Positions 19,095-28,629 are shown, numbered from the stretch's first letter. The stretch is DNA of 64,000 bases from Nisaea sp. (GCF_017640745.1 NZ_JAEPQA010000003.1:1-64000), one strand, 5' to 3'. Translations and numbers: made by a program. Notes: a model not told the origin generated them from the letters alone.

Positions 19095-20162
19095 ATGAAC
19101 GATCTCAGCCAAAAGACCGACGACGGGTTTCTACGCGACCTCTGGTATTTCGCCCTGCCGGCATCGGCGCTCAAGCCGGGGCAGATGGTGGCGAAGACGC
19201 TTCTCGGCGAGCCGGTCGTGATCGCCCGCCAGGCGGACGGCAAGGCCTATGCGCTGCGCGATATCTGCCCGCATCGCGGCATCCCGCTCTCCGACGGCCG
19301 CATGGTGGGCGACGAGGTCGAGTGCTGCTATCACGGCTGGCGCTTCAACTGCGAAGGCACCTGCACGCTGATCCCGTCGATCACGACGGAGCAGGATTTC
19401 GATTCGACCCGGATCCGGGTGCGGAACTATCCGCTGGTGGAGAAGCATGGCGGGCTCTGGATCTTCATGGCCCGGCCCGATGCCAAGTCGCTGCCGTCGG
19501 ACCTGCCGGATCCGGGACTGCCGGACATTCCGGATTTCGCCGGGGTACCGAACATCCAGGTCAGCATGGACTTCCCATGTCATATCGACCATGCGGTCAT
19601 CGGCCTGATGGATCCGGCGCACGGGCCCTATGTGCACAAGAGCATCCTCTGGCGCGACGAGAAGAGCATGCACGACAAGGCCAAGGAGTTCGGCCCGTCC
19701 GAATTCGGTTTCGCCATGAAGCGCCATCCGCCGTCGAAGAACGCGGCCGCCTACAAGATCCTCGGCGGCGAGATCACGACCGAGATCCGCTTCCGCCTGC
19801 CGGGTATCCGGGTAGAGCACATCATCGCCGGGCGCTATCAGCTCTGCAACCTGACCTGCGTGACGCCGATCGGCCCGATGCAGACCGAGGTCCATCACAT
19901 GGTCTACTGGACGGCGCCATGGCTCTCGCCGCTGAAGCCGCTGCTGATCCCGCTGGTGAAGCGCTTTCTCGGGCAGGACAGGGATGTGGTGGTCAAGCAG
20001 CAGCGCGGGCTCGCCTTCAACCCGCAGCTCATGCTGATCAACGACTCGGACATCCAGGCGAAATGGTATTTCCGCCTGAAGAAATCCTTCGAGACCTGGC
20101 GCAAGGAGGGCGGGGCCTTCGATAATCCGGTGCGCGACACGGTGCTGCGCTGGCGGAGTTGA
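19095..20162 (+). CDS. Rieske non-haem iron oxygenase, alpha subunit
   Basis: A 355-residue ring-hydroxylating oxygenase component. The Rieske [2Fe-2S] ligands are CPH (residues about 59-61) and CYH (about 79-82) in the C-x-H ... C-x2-H pattern. The mononuclear iron site is DPAHGPYVH near residue 175-183. It resembles VanA/toluenesulfonate-type monooxygenases that use a separate reductase. No reductase or ferredoxin lies adjacent. The ATG at 19095 was chosen because the Rieske domain begins normally from there; no strong ribosome site is seen. Substrate unknown. Confidence 0.9.
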   Translation: MNDLSQKTDDGFLRDLWYFALPASALKPGQMVAKTLLGEPVVIARQADGKAYALRDICPHRGIPLSDGRMVGDEVECCYHGWRFNCEGTCTLIPSITTEQDFDSTRIRVRNYPLVEKHGGLWIFMARPDAKSLPSDLPDPGLPDIPDFAGVPNIQVSMDFPCHIDHAVIGLMDPAHGPYVHKSILWRDEKSMHDKAKEFGPSEFGFAMKRHPPSKNAAAYKILGGEITTEIRFRLPGIRVEHIIAGRYQLCNLTCVTPIGPMQTEVHHMVYWTAPWLSPLKPLLIPLVKRFLGQDRDVVVKQQRGLAFNPQLMLINDSDIQAKWYFRLKKSFETWRKEGGAFDNPVRDTVLRWRS

Positions 20163-20219
20163 CCTCGGCCCGGTCGCGGCGCAGCATGGCCGCTCCTTAA
20201 TCACTCCCGGACGAAAATC

Positions 20220-20831
20220 ATGGCGAAGATCGAGACCGTCGAGGCGCTGCGCGCCATCTACAAACCCGTGCACGAGCGGGCGCGGCAGAAGGAGATTCCG
20301 GTTCTCGACCAGCATTGCCGCCGCTTCATCGAGCTCTCGCCCTTCCTGCTGCTGGCGACCCACAACGCGGACGGCGTGGTCGATATCTCGCCGCGCGGGG
20401 ACGGGCCCGGCTTCGTCGCCATGCCGGACGACAAGACGCTGCTGATCCCGGACCGGCCGGGCAACAACCGCCTCGATTCCCTGCAGAACATCCTTGAGAA
20501 CCCGACCGTCTCGGTCATCTTCCTGGTGCCCGGCGTCGACGAGACCCTGCGGATCCGGGGCCGGGCCGAGGTGCGCGACGACGAGGAGCTGCGCACCGGC
20601 TTCGAGGTCCAGAAACGGCTGCCGGCGACCGTGATCCGGATCGCGATCGACACCGCCTTCCTGCATTGCGCCAAGGCGCTGATGCGCTCCCGCCTCTGGG
20701 ACCCCGCGGCGGTGAACGACCGTTCCGTGCTGCCGAGCCTCGGTCAGATGATCAAGGATCAGATCGGCATCGACATGCCGGTCGAGAGCCAGGAAGAGAT
20801 GGTCGCGCGCTACAAGGAAGCTCTGTACTGA
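20220..20831 (+). CDS. Pyridoxamine 5'-phosphate oxidase-like flavoprotein (MSMEG_1061 type)
   Basis: A 203-residue FMN-binding split-barrel protein. LATHNADGVVDISPRGDGPG (residues 41-60) and LLIPDRPGNNRLDSLQNILE (about 78-97) are typical of the MSMEG_1061/PPOX group of FMN reductase-like proteins. It starts 57 bases after the Rieske oxygenase on the same strand and may supply reduced flavin or act on its product (inference). Confidence 0.86.
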   Translation: MAKIETVEALRAIYKPVHERARQKEIPVLDQHCRRFIELSPFLLLATHNADGVVDISPRGDGPGFVAMPDDKTLLIPDRPGNNRLDSLQNILENPTVSVIFLVPGVDETLRIRGRAEVRDDEELRTGFEVQKRLPATVIRIAIDTAFLHCAKALMRSRLWDPAAVNDRSVLPSLGQMIKDQIGIDMPVESQEEMVARYKEALY

Positions 20832-20844
20832 GCCAAATCGGCGT

Positions 20845-20861
20845 CGTCATCCCGGCGCAGG
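20845..20861 (+). repeat. Half copy of the CGTCATCCCGG palindromic repeat
   Basis: CGTCATCCCGGCGCAGG matches one arm of the longer palindromic element at 25538-25619. It stands between two genes and no second arm follows, so it looks like a truncated copy. Confidence 0.5.
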
Positions 20862-20867
20862 GGCAAA

Positions 20868-21773
20868 CTAGGCCACCCCCTCAAGCACCCCTTTTTCCTT
20901 CTGAAACAGCCGCGCCAGTTCGTCCATCATCGCGCGGACGCGGGGCAGGGTGCGGAGGTCGCGGTGGACCAGCATCCACTGGTCGGCGATCACATCCTCC
21001 AGCACCGGCGTCGCGCGGACGAGATTGGGGTCGATATCGCCGATGAAGCAGGGCAGCACGGTCACCCCGGCACCCGACGAGACGGCGTAATGCAGGCTGT
21101 TGCCATTGTTGGTCCGGATGGCCGGCGCGCGGTTGCCCAGCAGGCGGCGGATCCAGGCCTGTCCGGGCATGTAGTGATGCTCCTCGTCGAAACCGATCCA
21201 GGGCAGATAGGCAAGGGACCCGTTCAAGGCGTCTCTTCTGGAGCTGCCGATCTGTCCGACAAGCTGAGGCGTGCCGTAGACCGCGTATCGGAAGCGGCCG
21301 ATCCGCCTCGTCACCAGATCCGCCGCATCGGGCACCACTTCGCGGATCGAGATGTCCGCCTCCCGTCGCGAGAGATTCGCCATCAGGTGGGTGACGTGGA
21401 ACTCGATCTCGATCTCCGGCAGGCGGTCGCGCAGCTCGACGAGATGCCGGGTCAGGAACTGCATCATATGCTCGCCGACGGAGACCCGGACCGTGCCGCG
21501 CGCGGTGTCGGAGAGGCCGAGGCTGCGCCGCTCGATCGCCTGCGCGGCATCGTCCATCGCCTCGACATCGGCCAGCAGCTGCTCCGCCGCCGGGGTCAGG
21601 ACATAGCCGTCCGGCAGCCGGTCGAACAGCCGGGCGCCGATCGCGTCCTCCAGCGATTTCACCCGCCGCGCCACGGTCGGGTGGCTCACATTCAGCGCTT
21701 TCGCCGCCGCCGTCAGGCTGCGTTCGCGCGCGAGGGTCAGAAAGACCCGGTAATCGTCCCAGTCGGTCAACAT
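20868..21773 (-). CDS. LysR-family transcriptional regulator
   Basis: A 301-residue LysR regulator with the N-terminal helix-turn-helix at residues 1-62 (DDYRVFLTLARERSLTAAAK, HPTVARRVKSLE) and a substrate-binding domain after it. It is divergent from the fused ABC exporter at 21939. The 165-base gap carries two perfect dyads (21787-21801 and 21856-21872), so control of the exporter and of itself is plausible. Confidence 0.93.
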   Translation of the reverse strand: MLTDWDDYRVFLTLARERSLTAAAKALNVSHPTVARRVKSLEDAIGARLFDRLPDGYVLTPAAEQLLADVEAMDDAAQAIERRSLGLSDTARGTVRVSVGEHMMQFLTRHLVELRDRLPEIEIEFHVTHLMANLSRREADISIREVVPDAADLVTRRIGRFRYAVYGTPQLVGQIGSSRRDALNGSLAYLPWIGFDEEHHYMPGQAWIRRLLGNRAPAIRTNNGNSLHYAVSSGAGVTVLPCFIGDIDPNLVRATPVLEDVIADQWMLVHRDLRTLPRVRAMMDELARLFQKEKGVLEGVA

Positions 21774-21786
21774 GGGCGCAGATTAC

Positions 21787-21801
21787 TGCGAGCGGCTCGC
21801 A
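21787..21801. promoter_or_regulatory. Perfect 7-bp palindrome just upstream of the LysR start
   Basis: TGCGAGC-G-GCTCGCA lies 14 bases upstream of the LysR start codon in the divergent intergenic region. Its position suggests an autoregulatory operator or a leader hairpin. Confidence 0.4.
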
Positions 21802-21855
21802 AATAGGCAGTACAAATTTGTTCGCTGCGATGCAAAAATTATCCAGTCCCGGAAA

Positions 21856-21872
21856 ATTATCTTTCCGATAAT
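21856..21872. promoter_or_regulatory. ATTATC/GATAAT dyad upstream of the ABC exporter
   Basis: ATTATC-TTTCC-GATAAT is a perfect 6-bp inverted repeat nested with CGGAAA...TTTCCG (21850-21867). It lies about 70 bases before the exporter start in the region shared with the LysR gene. It is a candidate operator. Confidence 0.4.
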
Positions 21873-21938
21873 CTGATTGCGATTGGATTTCCGGGCGATG
21901 GCTTTCTTGTGTCCGGACTATCGCGAGGGGACCAAGCG

Positions 21939-24900
21939 ATGCATTTCGAGACCCGGCTCTGGCAGTTTACCGAAGGCGTCCGCGGGCGCATTTCCTGGGC
22001 GATCCTCATCGGCCTGCTCGGGGTCAGCCTCGGCGTCGCGCGCCTCGGACTGCTCGGCTGGTTGATCGGGCAGGTCTTCGCCGGAAAGTCGCTGCAGGAG
22101 CTGTGGCCCGCCATCGCCGGTATCGCTCTCGTGATGATCGCCCGCGGCTGGGTCGAGCAGTGGCGCAACATGGTGGCGCACGAGACCGCGGCCAAGGTGC
22201 AGATCAGTCTCCGCCGCAAGGTCTACGACAAACTCGCCAGCCTCGGTCCCGCCTATGTCGGCCGCGAGCGCTCCGGAACGATCTCTCTCGCCCTGACCGA
22301 CGCGGTCGATCGGCTCGAGGTCTATTTCGGCCAGTACCTGCCGCAGCTCGCGGTCTCGCTGCTGACACCGGTTCTGATTTTCGTCTTCGTCGCCTGGATC
22401 GATCTGCCGGTCGCGGCCGTGATGCTCGCCTTCGCCTTGATCGCGGTCTTCGCTCCCTCGCTCTGGCACAGCTCGAACGAGAAGAGCGCCCGGCGCCGTC
22501 AGCAGGCCTATGCCTCCTTCGCGGCCGAGTTCCTCGACAGCCTGCAGGGCCTCGCCACGCTGAAGGCCTTCGGGCAAAGCAAGGCGCGCGGCGACATTCT
22601 GGAAGTGAAGGCGCGCGAAGTCTTTCGCAGCACCATGTGGGTGCTGAGCGGCAATGTCCTCGCCCGCGGGATCACCGACAGTTCCATCGCCTGCGGTGCC
22701 GCTGCGGCGCTTGCGCTCGGCGCCTTCCGAGTGACCGAGGGACAGCTTGAGTTGACCTCGCTGCTCGTGATCCTGATGCTCGGGGTCGAAGTCTTCCGGC
22801 CGATGCGCGAGCTGCGCAACGTGCTGCACGAGGGCATGGTGGGCCTCTCCGCCGCCAAGGGCATCTACCGGGTGCTCGACGGTGAGCCGGACGTCGAGGA
22901 TACGCTGGGCGCCGCCAATGCCAGGCTCGAACCCTCCATCGCCTTCGAGCAGGTCGGCTTCCGCTATCCGGGCAACCAGCGCACCGTGCATGACGGTCTC
23001 GACTTCGCCGTGAAGCCGGGCGAGCGCATCGGCCTCGTCGGCCCGAGCGGCTGCGGCAAGAGCTCCGTCGTTCGCCTGCTGCTGCGCTTCTTCGACCCGG
23101 TCGAGGGCCGTATCCTGCTTGGCGGCAAGCCCTTGAACGAGCTTTCCTTTGAGCAGATCCGCTCGATGATCTCCGTGGTCAACCAGGACACTTTCCTCTT
23201 CCACGGCACGGTGGAGGAGAATATCCGCATGGGGGATCCCGGTGCGGATCACGCCGCCGTCGTCGCAGCGGCGAAGGCCGCCAATATCCACGATTTCATC
23301 GAGGGTCTGCCTGACGGCTACCGCACCGTGATCGGCGAGCGCGGCATCAAGCTCTCCGGCGGCCAGCGCCAGCGCGTGGCGATCGCCCGGGCACTGTTGC
23401 GCGACACTCCGATCCTGGTGCTCGACGAGGCGCTGTCGGCGGTGGACGCGGAGAACGAGGCGGTGATCCAGGATGCGCTCAACCGGCTGATGAAGGGACG
23501 GACGACGCTGGTCCTGGCGCATCGGCTCTCCAGCGTGATCGATTGCGACCGCATTCTCGTGCTCGACCACGGCAAGGTGGTAGAGGAGGGAACCCATGCC
23601 GCGCTGATGAAGGCGGGCGGCATCTATGCGGGGCTGATGGCGGAGCAGGCGCGAGAGGCTGCCGCCGCGAAGAAGTCCGAACCGGTGGTCCGCGAGGAAG
23701 CGCCGAAGCCTGCCACCGAGACGCTCTCCGACATTCCGGGCGGGGCCGTGCAGGCGCCGACCGAGGGCATCATCAAGGCCGAGGGGCTCAGCTGGTTCGA
23801 GGTCGTGGTTGAGTTGATGAAGGTGATCATGCCCTGGAAGGGCCGGCTGATCTTCACCTTCCTTTTCGGCGTGCTCCGTGTGGTCGGTTTCATCGGTGTC
23901 GGGGTGCTGAGCGCGCTCGTCGTGCTGGCGCTCAAGAACGGCGAGGATTTCACGCCGTACCTCTGGGGCCTCGCGGCGGTCGCGCCGCTCTCCGGCGTGC
24001 TGCACTGGCTGGAGTCTTGGCTCGCCCATGACATGGCCTTTCGGCTGCTCGCAGAGATGCGGGTCGAGGCCTATCGAAAGCTCGACGCCCTCGCGCCCGC
24101 CTATCTCGTCCGGAGGCGTACCGGCGACCTGATGACGCTGGTGACGCACGATATCGAACTGGTCGAGTATTTCTTCGCCCACACCGTGGCGCCCGCTTTC
24201 GTCGCCATCCTCGTGCCCGGATGCGTCCTGCTTTGGCTCGGGGCGGAAAGCCCGACACTGGCGCTCGCGCTCATTCCGTTCCTGCTGGCGGTTGGGATCA
24301 GCCCGTTCCTGATGCGCCGCCGGGTCGACCGGCTCGGCTCGGAGGCGCGCGAGGCTTCGGGCGAGCTCGGTGCCTTCGCGGTGGACAGCGTGCAGGGGCT
24401 CGGCGAGATCGTCGCCTTCCAGCAGGAGGCGGAGCGCGGCGACAAGCTGGACCAACTCGGGCAACGCCATATCGATCTGAGGCTGCCGTTCTTCCGGGAA
24501 CTCACGGCGCAGCAGAGCCTGCTGGAGGCGCTGACCGGCCTCGGCGGCCTCGCCATCGTCGTCACCGGCGCCGCGCTCGCCGCTGCGGGCACGATCGATG
24601 CCGGCGTGCTGCCGCTTTTGACCATCCTCGCCATGGCCGCCTTCCTGCCGGTCTCCGAGATCGCGCAGATCGGCCGCCAGCTCGCCGACACGCTCGGCTC
24701 CACCCGCCGGGTCTACGGGCTCTGGAACGAGCCGGTGCCGGTGAGGGACGGCCCGGGTGTGGCCGCCAAGGAGGGGCCGGTCTCGCTGGCGCTGGAGAAG
24801 GTGGATTTCCGCTATCCGGGGCAGAACCGCCGCGCGATCCGCGATTTCACGCTGGAGGTCCCGGCCGGCAGGACGGTGGCGCTGGTCGGCACGTCCGGCG

Positions 24901-25523
24901 CCGGCAAGACCACGCTGGCGCAGATGCTCATGCGCTTCTGGGATCCGGACGCGGGCAGGGTGCTGATGAACGGCACCGACCTCCGCGACTACAGGCTCGA
25001 CGAGCTGCGCAGCCGGATCGCGCTGGTCGCCCAGGACACCTATCTCTTCAACGACACGCTTCGCGCCAACATCCTGCTGGCGAAGCCCGGCGCGAGCGAG
25101 GAGGAGCTGAAGGCGGCGGTCCGCCATGCCTCGCTGGAGGATCTGGTTGCGATGCTGCCGGACGGGCTCGACACGCCGGTCGGGGAGCGCGGGACCAGCC
25201 TCTCCGGCGGCCAGCGCCAGCGCGTCGCCATCGCCCGGGCGTTTCTGAAGGACGCGCCGGTGCTGATCCTCGACGAGGCGACCTCGCATCTCGACGCGGT
25301 GAACGAGCGCGCGGTTCGCGTGGCCCTCGACCGCCTGCAGTCCGACCGCACCACGGTGGTGATCGCCCACCGCCTCTCCACCATCCGTGACGCCGACCTG
25401 ATCGCGGTGCTGAGCGAGGGCGCGCTGATGGAGACCGGGACGCACGAGGATCTGGTGGCGAAGGGCGGGCTCTACGCGAAGCTCGTGTCCCACCAGCTCG
25501 CATCGGCCGTGGCGGCGGAGTAG
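21939..25523 (+). CDS. Fused CydDC-type ABC exporter (two TMD-NBD halves in one chain)
   Basis: A 1194-residue inner-membrane protein made of two complete half-transporters. The first half has a CydD-like membrane domain (FGQYLPQLAVSLLTPVLIFV, about 145-164), Walker A GPSGCGKSS near 366 and LSGGQRQR near 471. The second half has a CydC-like membrane domain, Walker A GTSGAGKTT near 982 and LSGGQRQR near 1087. Both Walker B motifs end in DEA, so both ATP sites look active. CydDC exports cysteine/glutathione or haem for cytochrome bd assembly and normally consists of two proteins. No cydAB is near, so an unrelated substrate is possible. Start chosen at MHFETR, preceded by GAGGGG. Confidence 0.88.
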   Translation: MHFETRLWQFTEGVRGRISWAILIGLLGVSLGVARLGLLGWLIGQVFAGKSLQELWPAIAGIALVMIARGWVEQWRNMVAHETAAKVQISLRRKVYDKLASLGPAYVGRERSGTISLALTDAVDRLEVYFGQYLPQLAVSLLTPVLIFVFVAWIDLPVAAVMLAFALIAVFAPSLWHSSNEKSARRRQQAYASFAAEFLDSLQGLATLKAFGQSKARGDILEVKAREVFRSTMWVLSGNVLARGITDSSIACGAAAALALGAFRVTEGQLELTSLLVILMLGVEVFRPMRELRNVLHEGMVGLSAAKGIYRVLDGEPDVEDTLGAANARLEPSIAFEQVGFRYPGNQRTVHDGLDFAVKPGERIGLVGPSGCGKSSVVRLLLRFFDPVEGRILLGGKPLNELSFEQIRSMISVVNQDTFLFHGTVEENIRMGDPGADHAAVVAAAKAANIHDFIEGLPDGYRTVIGERGIKLSGGQRQRVAIARALLRDTPILVLDEALSAVDAENEAVIQDALNRLMKGRTTLVLAHRLSSVIDCDRILVLDHGKVVEEGTHAALMKAGGIYAGLMAEQAREAAAAKKSEPVVREEAPKPATETLSDIPGGAVQAPTEGIIKAEGLSWFEVVVELMKVIMPWKGRLIFTFLFGVLRVVGFIGVGVLSALVVLALKNGEDFTPYLWGLAAVAPLSGVLHWLESWLAHDMAFRLLAEMRVEAYRKLDALAPAYLVRRRTGDLMTLVTHDIELVEYFFAHTVAPAFVAILVPGCVLLWLGAESPTLALALIPFLLAVGISPFLMRRRVDRLGSEAREASGELGAFAVDSVQGLGEIVAFQQEAERGDKLDQLGQRHIDLRLPFFRELTAQQSLLEALTGLGGLAIVVTGAALAAAGTIDAGVLPLLTILAMAAFLPVSEIAQIGRQLADTLGSTRRVYGLWNEPVPVRDGPGVAAKEGPVSLALEKVDFRYPGQNRRAIRDFTLEVPAGRTVALVGTSGAGKTTLAQMLMRFWDPDAGRVLMNGTDLRDYRLDELRSRIALVAQDTYLFNDTLRANILLAKPGASEEELKAAVRHASLEDLVAMLPDGLDTPVGERGTSLSGGQRQRVAIARAFLKDAPVLILDEATSHLDAVNERAVRVALDRLQSDRTTVVIAHRLSTIRDADLIAVLSEGALMETGTHEDLVAKGGLYAKLVSHQLASAVAAE

Positions 25524-25537
25524 CTCAAACTTGAGAT

Positions 25538-25619
25538 CGTCATCCCGGACCTGATCCGGGACCTCTCGACGGCTAAGCGCGGTGTTCGATAAGGTCCCGG
25601 CTCTGCGGCCGGGATGACG
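25538..25619. repeat. Intergenic palindromic repeat (CGTCATCCCGG family)
   Basis: The 82-base element begins CGTCATCCCGGACCTGATCC and ends CGGCCGGGATGACG. Its ends are mutual inverted repeats (CGTCATCCCGG / CCGGGATGACG), and an inner hairpin GTCCCGGCTCTGCGGCCGGGA sits in the right arm. This sequence type is common as scattered intergenic repeats in alphaproteobacterial genomes. It lies between the convergent exporter and M20 genes and may act as a transcription stop or mRNA stabiliser. A half copy is at 20845. Confidence 0.75.
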
Positions 25620-25631
25620 GTTTGGGAGAAA

Positions 25632-26789
25632 CTACTCGAGCGTCTCCAGCAGGCGCACCCACATCTTGGCGCGGGGCTCGAGCGAGGAGAAATAGATCTT
25701 CTCTTCGAGCGTATGGGCACCCGCGCCGTCGGCGCCGAGGCCGTCGAGGGTGGGGACGCCGAGGGCGGCGGTGAAGTTACCGTCGCTGCCGCCGCCGGTC
25801 GTGACCGTGGCCTCGAGCTCCAGGCCGGCTTCGGCGGCGCATTTCCGCGCATGTTCGAAGAGCTTCAGGCTCTCCGGCGTCGCCTCGAAGGGCGGGCGGT
25901 TCATGCCGCCGGTGACCTCGACCGTGACGTCCGGATTCTGCGCCTTGAGGGCGAGCATCTTTGCCGTCATCTCCTCGCCGTCCTCTTTCGTCAGGACGCG
26001 CAGGTCGATCTCGGCGACCACGTCACGCGCAACCACGTTCACCGCGGTGCCGCCACTGATCAGCCCGACATTGGTGGTGATGCCGCGCTCGTAATCGACC
26101 ATGGCGTCGATCGCCTTGATCTGGTTGGCGAGCTCGCTGATCGCGCTGCGGCCGTCCTCGTGCTTGGCGCCGGCATGGGCCGGGCGGCCGGTGATCTTCA
26201 TCACGAAACGGCCGACGCCCTTGCGCGAGACCACGACCTTGCCGCCGTCGCGGGCGGGCTCGGTGACCAGCACGTATTTCGCCTTGCGGCCTTCTTCCTC
26301 GATGATCTCCTGGGAGATCGGGCTGCCGACCTCCTCCTCGGAGACGTAGAGGAAGGTCACCGGAAGCCTGGTCGTCCGGCCGAGGCGCTGCAGGTGGCGG
26401 TAGGCGTAGTAGGGCAGGTAGGCGCCGGACTTCATGTCGTAGATGCCGGGGCCGTAGACCTCGTCGCCCTCGCGGCGGATCTTCAGCTCGCCCTCCTTCA
26501 CGCCGACCGGATGCACCGTGTCGATATGGCAGAGCACCAGGATGCCCTTCTCGCCGGAGGCGTTCTCGGTGCGGGCGCGGATGATGTCGCCATAGCCGTC
26601 CCGGCCCGCCGTACGTTCGATGGCGAGGCCGAGGCCGGCATAGAGGCCCTGAACCTTGTCCGCGACCTTGTTGACCGCCGCCGCGTCGGTGGTCGGGCTC
26701 TCCGCCTCGACCCAGTCGAGGATGCCGTCGAGGATCTCTTCCGGTTCGATTTTCGGGGTGTTGGATTGGGCGCTGGAGTCCGTGCTCAT
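25632..26789 (-). CDS. M20 family metallopeptidase (glutamate carboxypeptidase-like)
   Basis: A 385-residue di-zinc amidohydrolase. The metal ligands are visible as His88 and Asp90 in CHIDTVHP, Asp118 in GIYDMKSG, Glu151-152 in YVSEEEVGS, Glu near 178 (VTEPAR) and the C-terminal His in GAGAHTLEE. The ITGRPAHAGAKHEDGRSA segment is the dimerisation domain. The closest class is carboxypeptidase G2 / ArgE-DapE-like; no signal peptide is seen, so it probably acts on intracellular peptides or N-acyl amino acids. Confidence 0.93.
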   Translation of the reverse strand: MSTDSSAQSNTPKIEPEEILDGILDWVEAESPTTDAAAVNKVADKVQGLYAGLGLAIERTAGRDGYGDIIRARTENASGEKGILVLCHIDTVHPVGVKEGELKIRREGDEVYGPGIYDMKSGAYLPYYAYRHLQRLGRTTRLPVTFLYVSEEEVGSPISQEIIEEEGRKAKYVLVTEPARDGGKVVVSRKGVGRFVMKITGRPAHAGAKHEDGRSAISELANQIKAIDAMVDYERGITTNVGLISGGTAVNVVARDVVAEIDLRVLTKEDGEEMTAKMLALKAQNPDVTVEVTGGMNRPPFEATPESLKLFEHARKCAAEAGLELEATVTTGGGSDGNFTAALGVPTLDGLGADGAGAHTLEEKIYFSSLEPRAKMWVRLLETLE

Positions 26790-26820
26790 GGGCGCGCGGC
26801 CTTTCGTTGGTATGCTGGTT

Positions 26821-28629
26821 TTATGCTGCGTCTTCCGGCGGGAGCCGCCGGAAACTGACGGGATTGCTGAAGCCTCTTATAGCTTGGCGATCCTGCTCCA
26901 TCCATTGCGAATTCAGAATGTCCGCCGCCGCCGGATCGGCCGCAATGGTCTCGCTGAGGACGATCTCGCCCGGCCGCGCCTCGCCCTGCAGGCGGGCCGC
27001 CATGTTCACCGTCCCGCCGAAATAGTCGAGCCGTCCGTTGAGTGTCACGGCGATGCACGGACCCGCGTGAATGCCGAGCTTCAGGCCGATCGGAGAGGTC
27101 CGGTGCTGGCGGTTGAACTCGCGCACATGGGCGCGGATGTCGAGGGCTGCGGCGAGCGCATTCTCCGGCTCGGTGAAGGCGGCCATCACGGCGTCGCCGA
27201 TGGTTTTCACCACGCCGCCGTCATGCTCGCGGACGATGCGGGAGAGAAAGTCGAAATGCTCGCGCACAAGACCGTAGGCCGGCGCGTCGCCGATCCGCTC
27301 GTAGAGCGCCGTCGAGCCGGACAGGTCGGTGAACATCAGCGCGATATGGGAGATACCGACCTCGTCGCCGCCGCGCAGCACGTCTTCGGCGAAGAGGTGG
27401 CGGAAGGCCTGCATGGTGGTCACGCGGTGGGCGGTCAGCGCGTCCTCGGCCCAGTCGCGCGCCTCCACGATGACGACCCGGGGACGGGCGCAGCGGTTTC
27501 GCAGCGGGACCGTGCCGGCTTCGGCGGCTTCACTGCCGACGGAGATATCCTCCTCATCGACCGTGATCGGGGGAAAGCCGCCGCCCGAATAGTCGAGGAT
27601 CCGTTCCGGCCCGGGCTCCAGGGTGCGGATCCGGTAGGAGCCGGGCGCGAGCACCGTCTCGACGCTTTCGCTGCCCCCGGGCGCGACGCGGACCTGGAGC
27701 CGGACATGGGGTGTCGACATCGGGCCGAACAGGCAGAATTCGCCATGCACCACCTTGCGGATGCTGGCCGCAGGCTGGAAGGTCAGCTCCACATTGCGGG
27801 CGAAATCCCGGTCGTAGCTGACGTTGCAGGAGGCGCAGTGCGCACCCTTCGGCAACTCGTCGAGACTGGCCTCCGAAAGCTTGGCGCCCTTGCAGCGCGG
27901 GCAGAGCAGGTCCCAGCGGCTCTCCAGCAATCCGTCCTTCACCGCCTCGAGACAAAGCTCGATGACATGGCGTTCCTCTTCCTGCCACATCCGGGCGAGC
28001 TTCAGAGGCCGGATGCTCATCAGGTCGATTTCCTGCGCCGAGAGCAGCCAGTCAGCCAGCTTGCGCCCCAGACCGTGCCCGTAGCGCGAGGCGTCGAGGC
28101 GGCCAAGCGCTGTCTCGAGGCGCCGGGTATGGGGCTCGTCGAGCGTCAGTGGTTCGGTCGGATAGGGCGTTTCCGCCCGTTCCTGCGCCCAGGCTTCCAC
28201 CTGGTCGGCGACACGGAAGAAATCGCGCTCGCTCGCCGCGAAGACGGCCTTGCGGGCTATCAGTCTGCCGAGCAGCCCTGCCGGCTCGACCTCGATGCGG
28301 TAGCGGACGGTGCAGCCGGCACCGTCGTCCTCGAACCGGACGTAGACGTTGAGCTGCTTGAGCGGACCTTTCAGGAACAGGCGCCGGTGCCGGAACCAGC
28401 GCCCGGCGGCCCATTCCTGGGGAATGTCCTCCCAGTGCAGCGTGACGGGGCCGACTTTCGCCGTGGCGAAGAAGCGGACGCTGCCGTCCGGCTGAGTCTC
28501 CTCGCGGATCTCGTGTTTCGGCAGCCCGATGGATTCGTTGTACCGCTTGGTGTCAGCGAGCGCTTCCCACACGAGCTCACGCGGCGCCTCGAAATGCCGC
28601 ACGAACTCCCGGGAGAGCAGATTGTTCAC
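26821..28629 (-). CDS. Multidomain class III nucleotide cyclase (SRPBCC - zinc ribbon/DUF5939 - cyclase)
   Basis: A 602-residue soluble protein. Residues 1-150 look like an SRPBCC/START-type ligand pocket (FEAPRELVWEALADTKRYNE). The middle region fits DUF5939 and contains a four-cysteine ribbon, CPRC near 243 and CASC near 266. The C-terminal 190 residues are a class III cyclase. Metal aspartates lie in FTDLSGS (about 432) and GDAVM (about 477), a purine-selecting Lys in VVKTIGD, and transition-state Asn and Arg in VNMAARLQ (about 542). It makes cAMP or cGMP. Start is GTG, overlapping the DUF455 stop (GTGA). Confidence 0.88.
   Translation of the reverse strand: MNNLLSREFVRHFEAPRELVWEALADTKRYNESIGLPKHEIREETQPDGSVRFFATAKVGPVTLHWEDIPQEWAAGRWFRHRRLFLKGPLKQLNVYVRFEDDGAGCTVRYRIEVEPAGLLGRLIARKAVFAASERDFFRVADQVEAWAQERAETPYPTEPLTLDEPHTRRLETALGRLDASRYGHGLGRKLADWLLSAQEIDLMSIRPLKLARMWQEEERHVIELCLEAVKDGLLESRWDLLCPRCKGAKLSEASLDELPKGAHCASCNVSYDRDFARNVELTFQPAASIRKVVHGEFCLFGPMSTPHVRLQVRVAPGGSESVETVLAPGSYRIRTLEPGPERILDYSGGGFPPITVDEEDISVGSEAAEAGTVPLRNRCARPRVVIVEARDWAEDALTAHRVTTMQAFRHLFAEDVLRGGDEVGISHIALMFTDLSGSTALYERIGDAPAYGLVREHFDFLSRIVREHDGGVVKTIGDAVMAAFTEPENALAAALDIRAHVREFNRQHRTSPIGLKLGIHAGPCIAVTLNGRLDYFGGTVNMAARLQGEARPGEIVLSETIAADPAAADILNSQWMEQDRQAIRGFSNPVSFRRLPPEDAA

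Noticed and set aside
21918-25493. An open frame of 1191 codons antisense to the CydDC-like exporter
   Set aside because: Every motif lies on the sense strand; the antisense peptide is arginine- and histidine-rich with no known domain.
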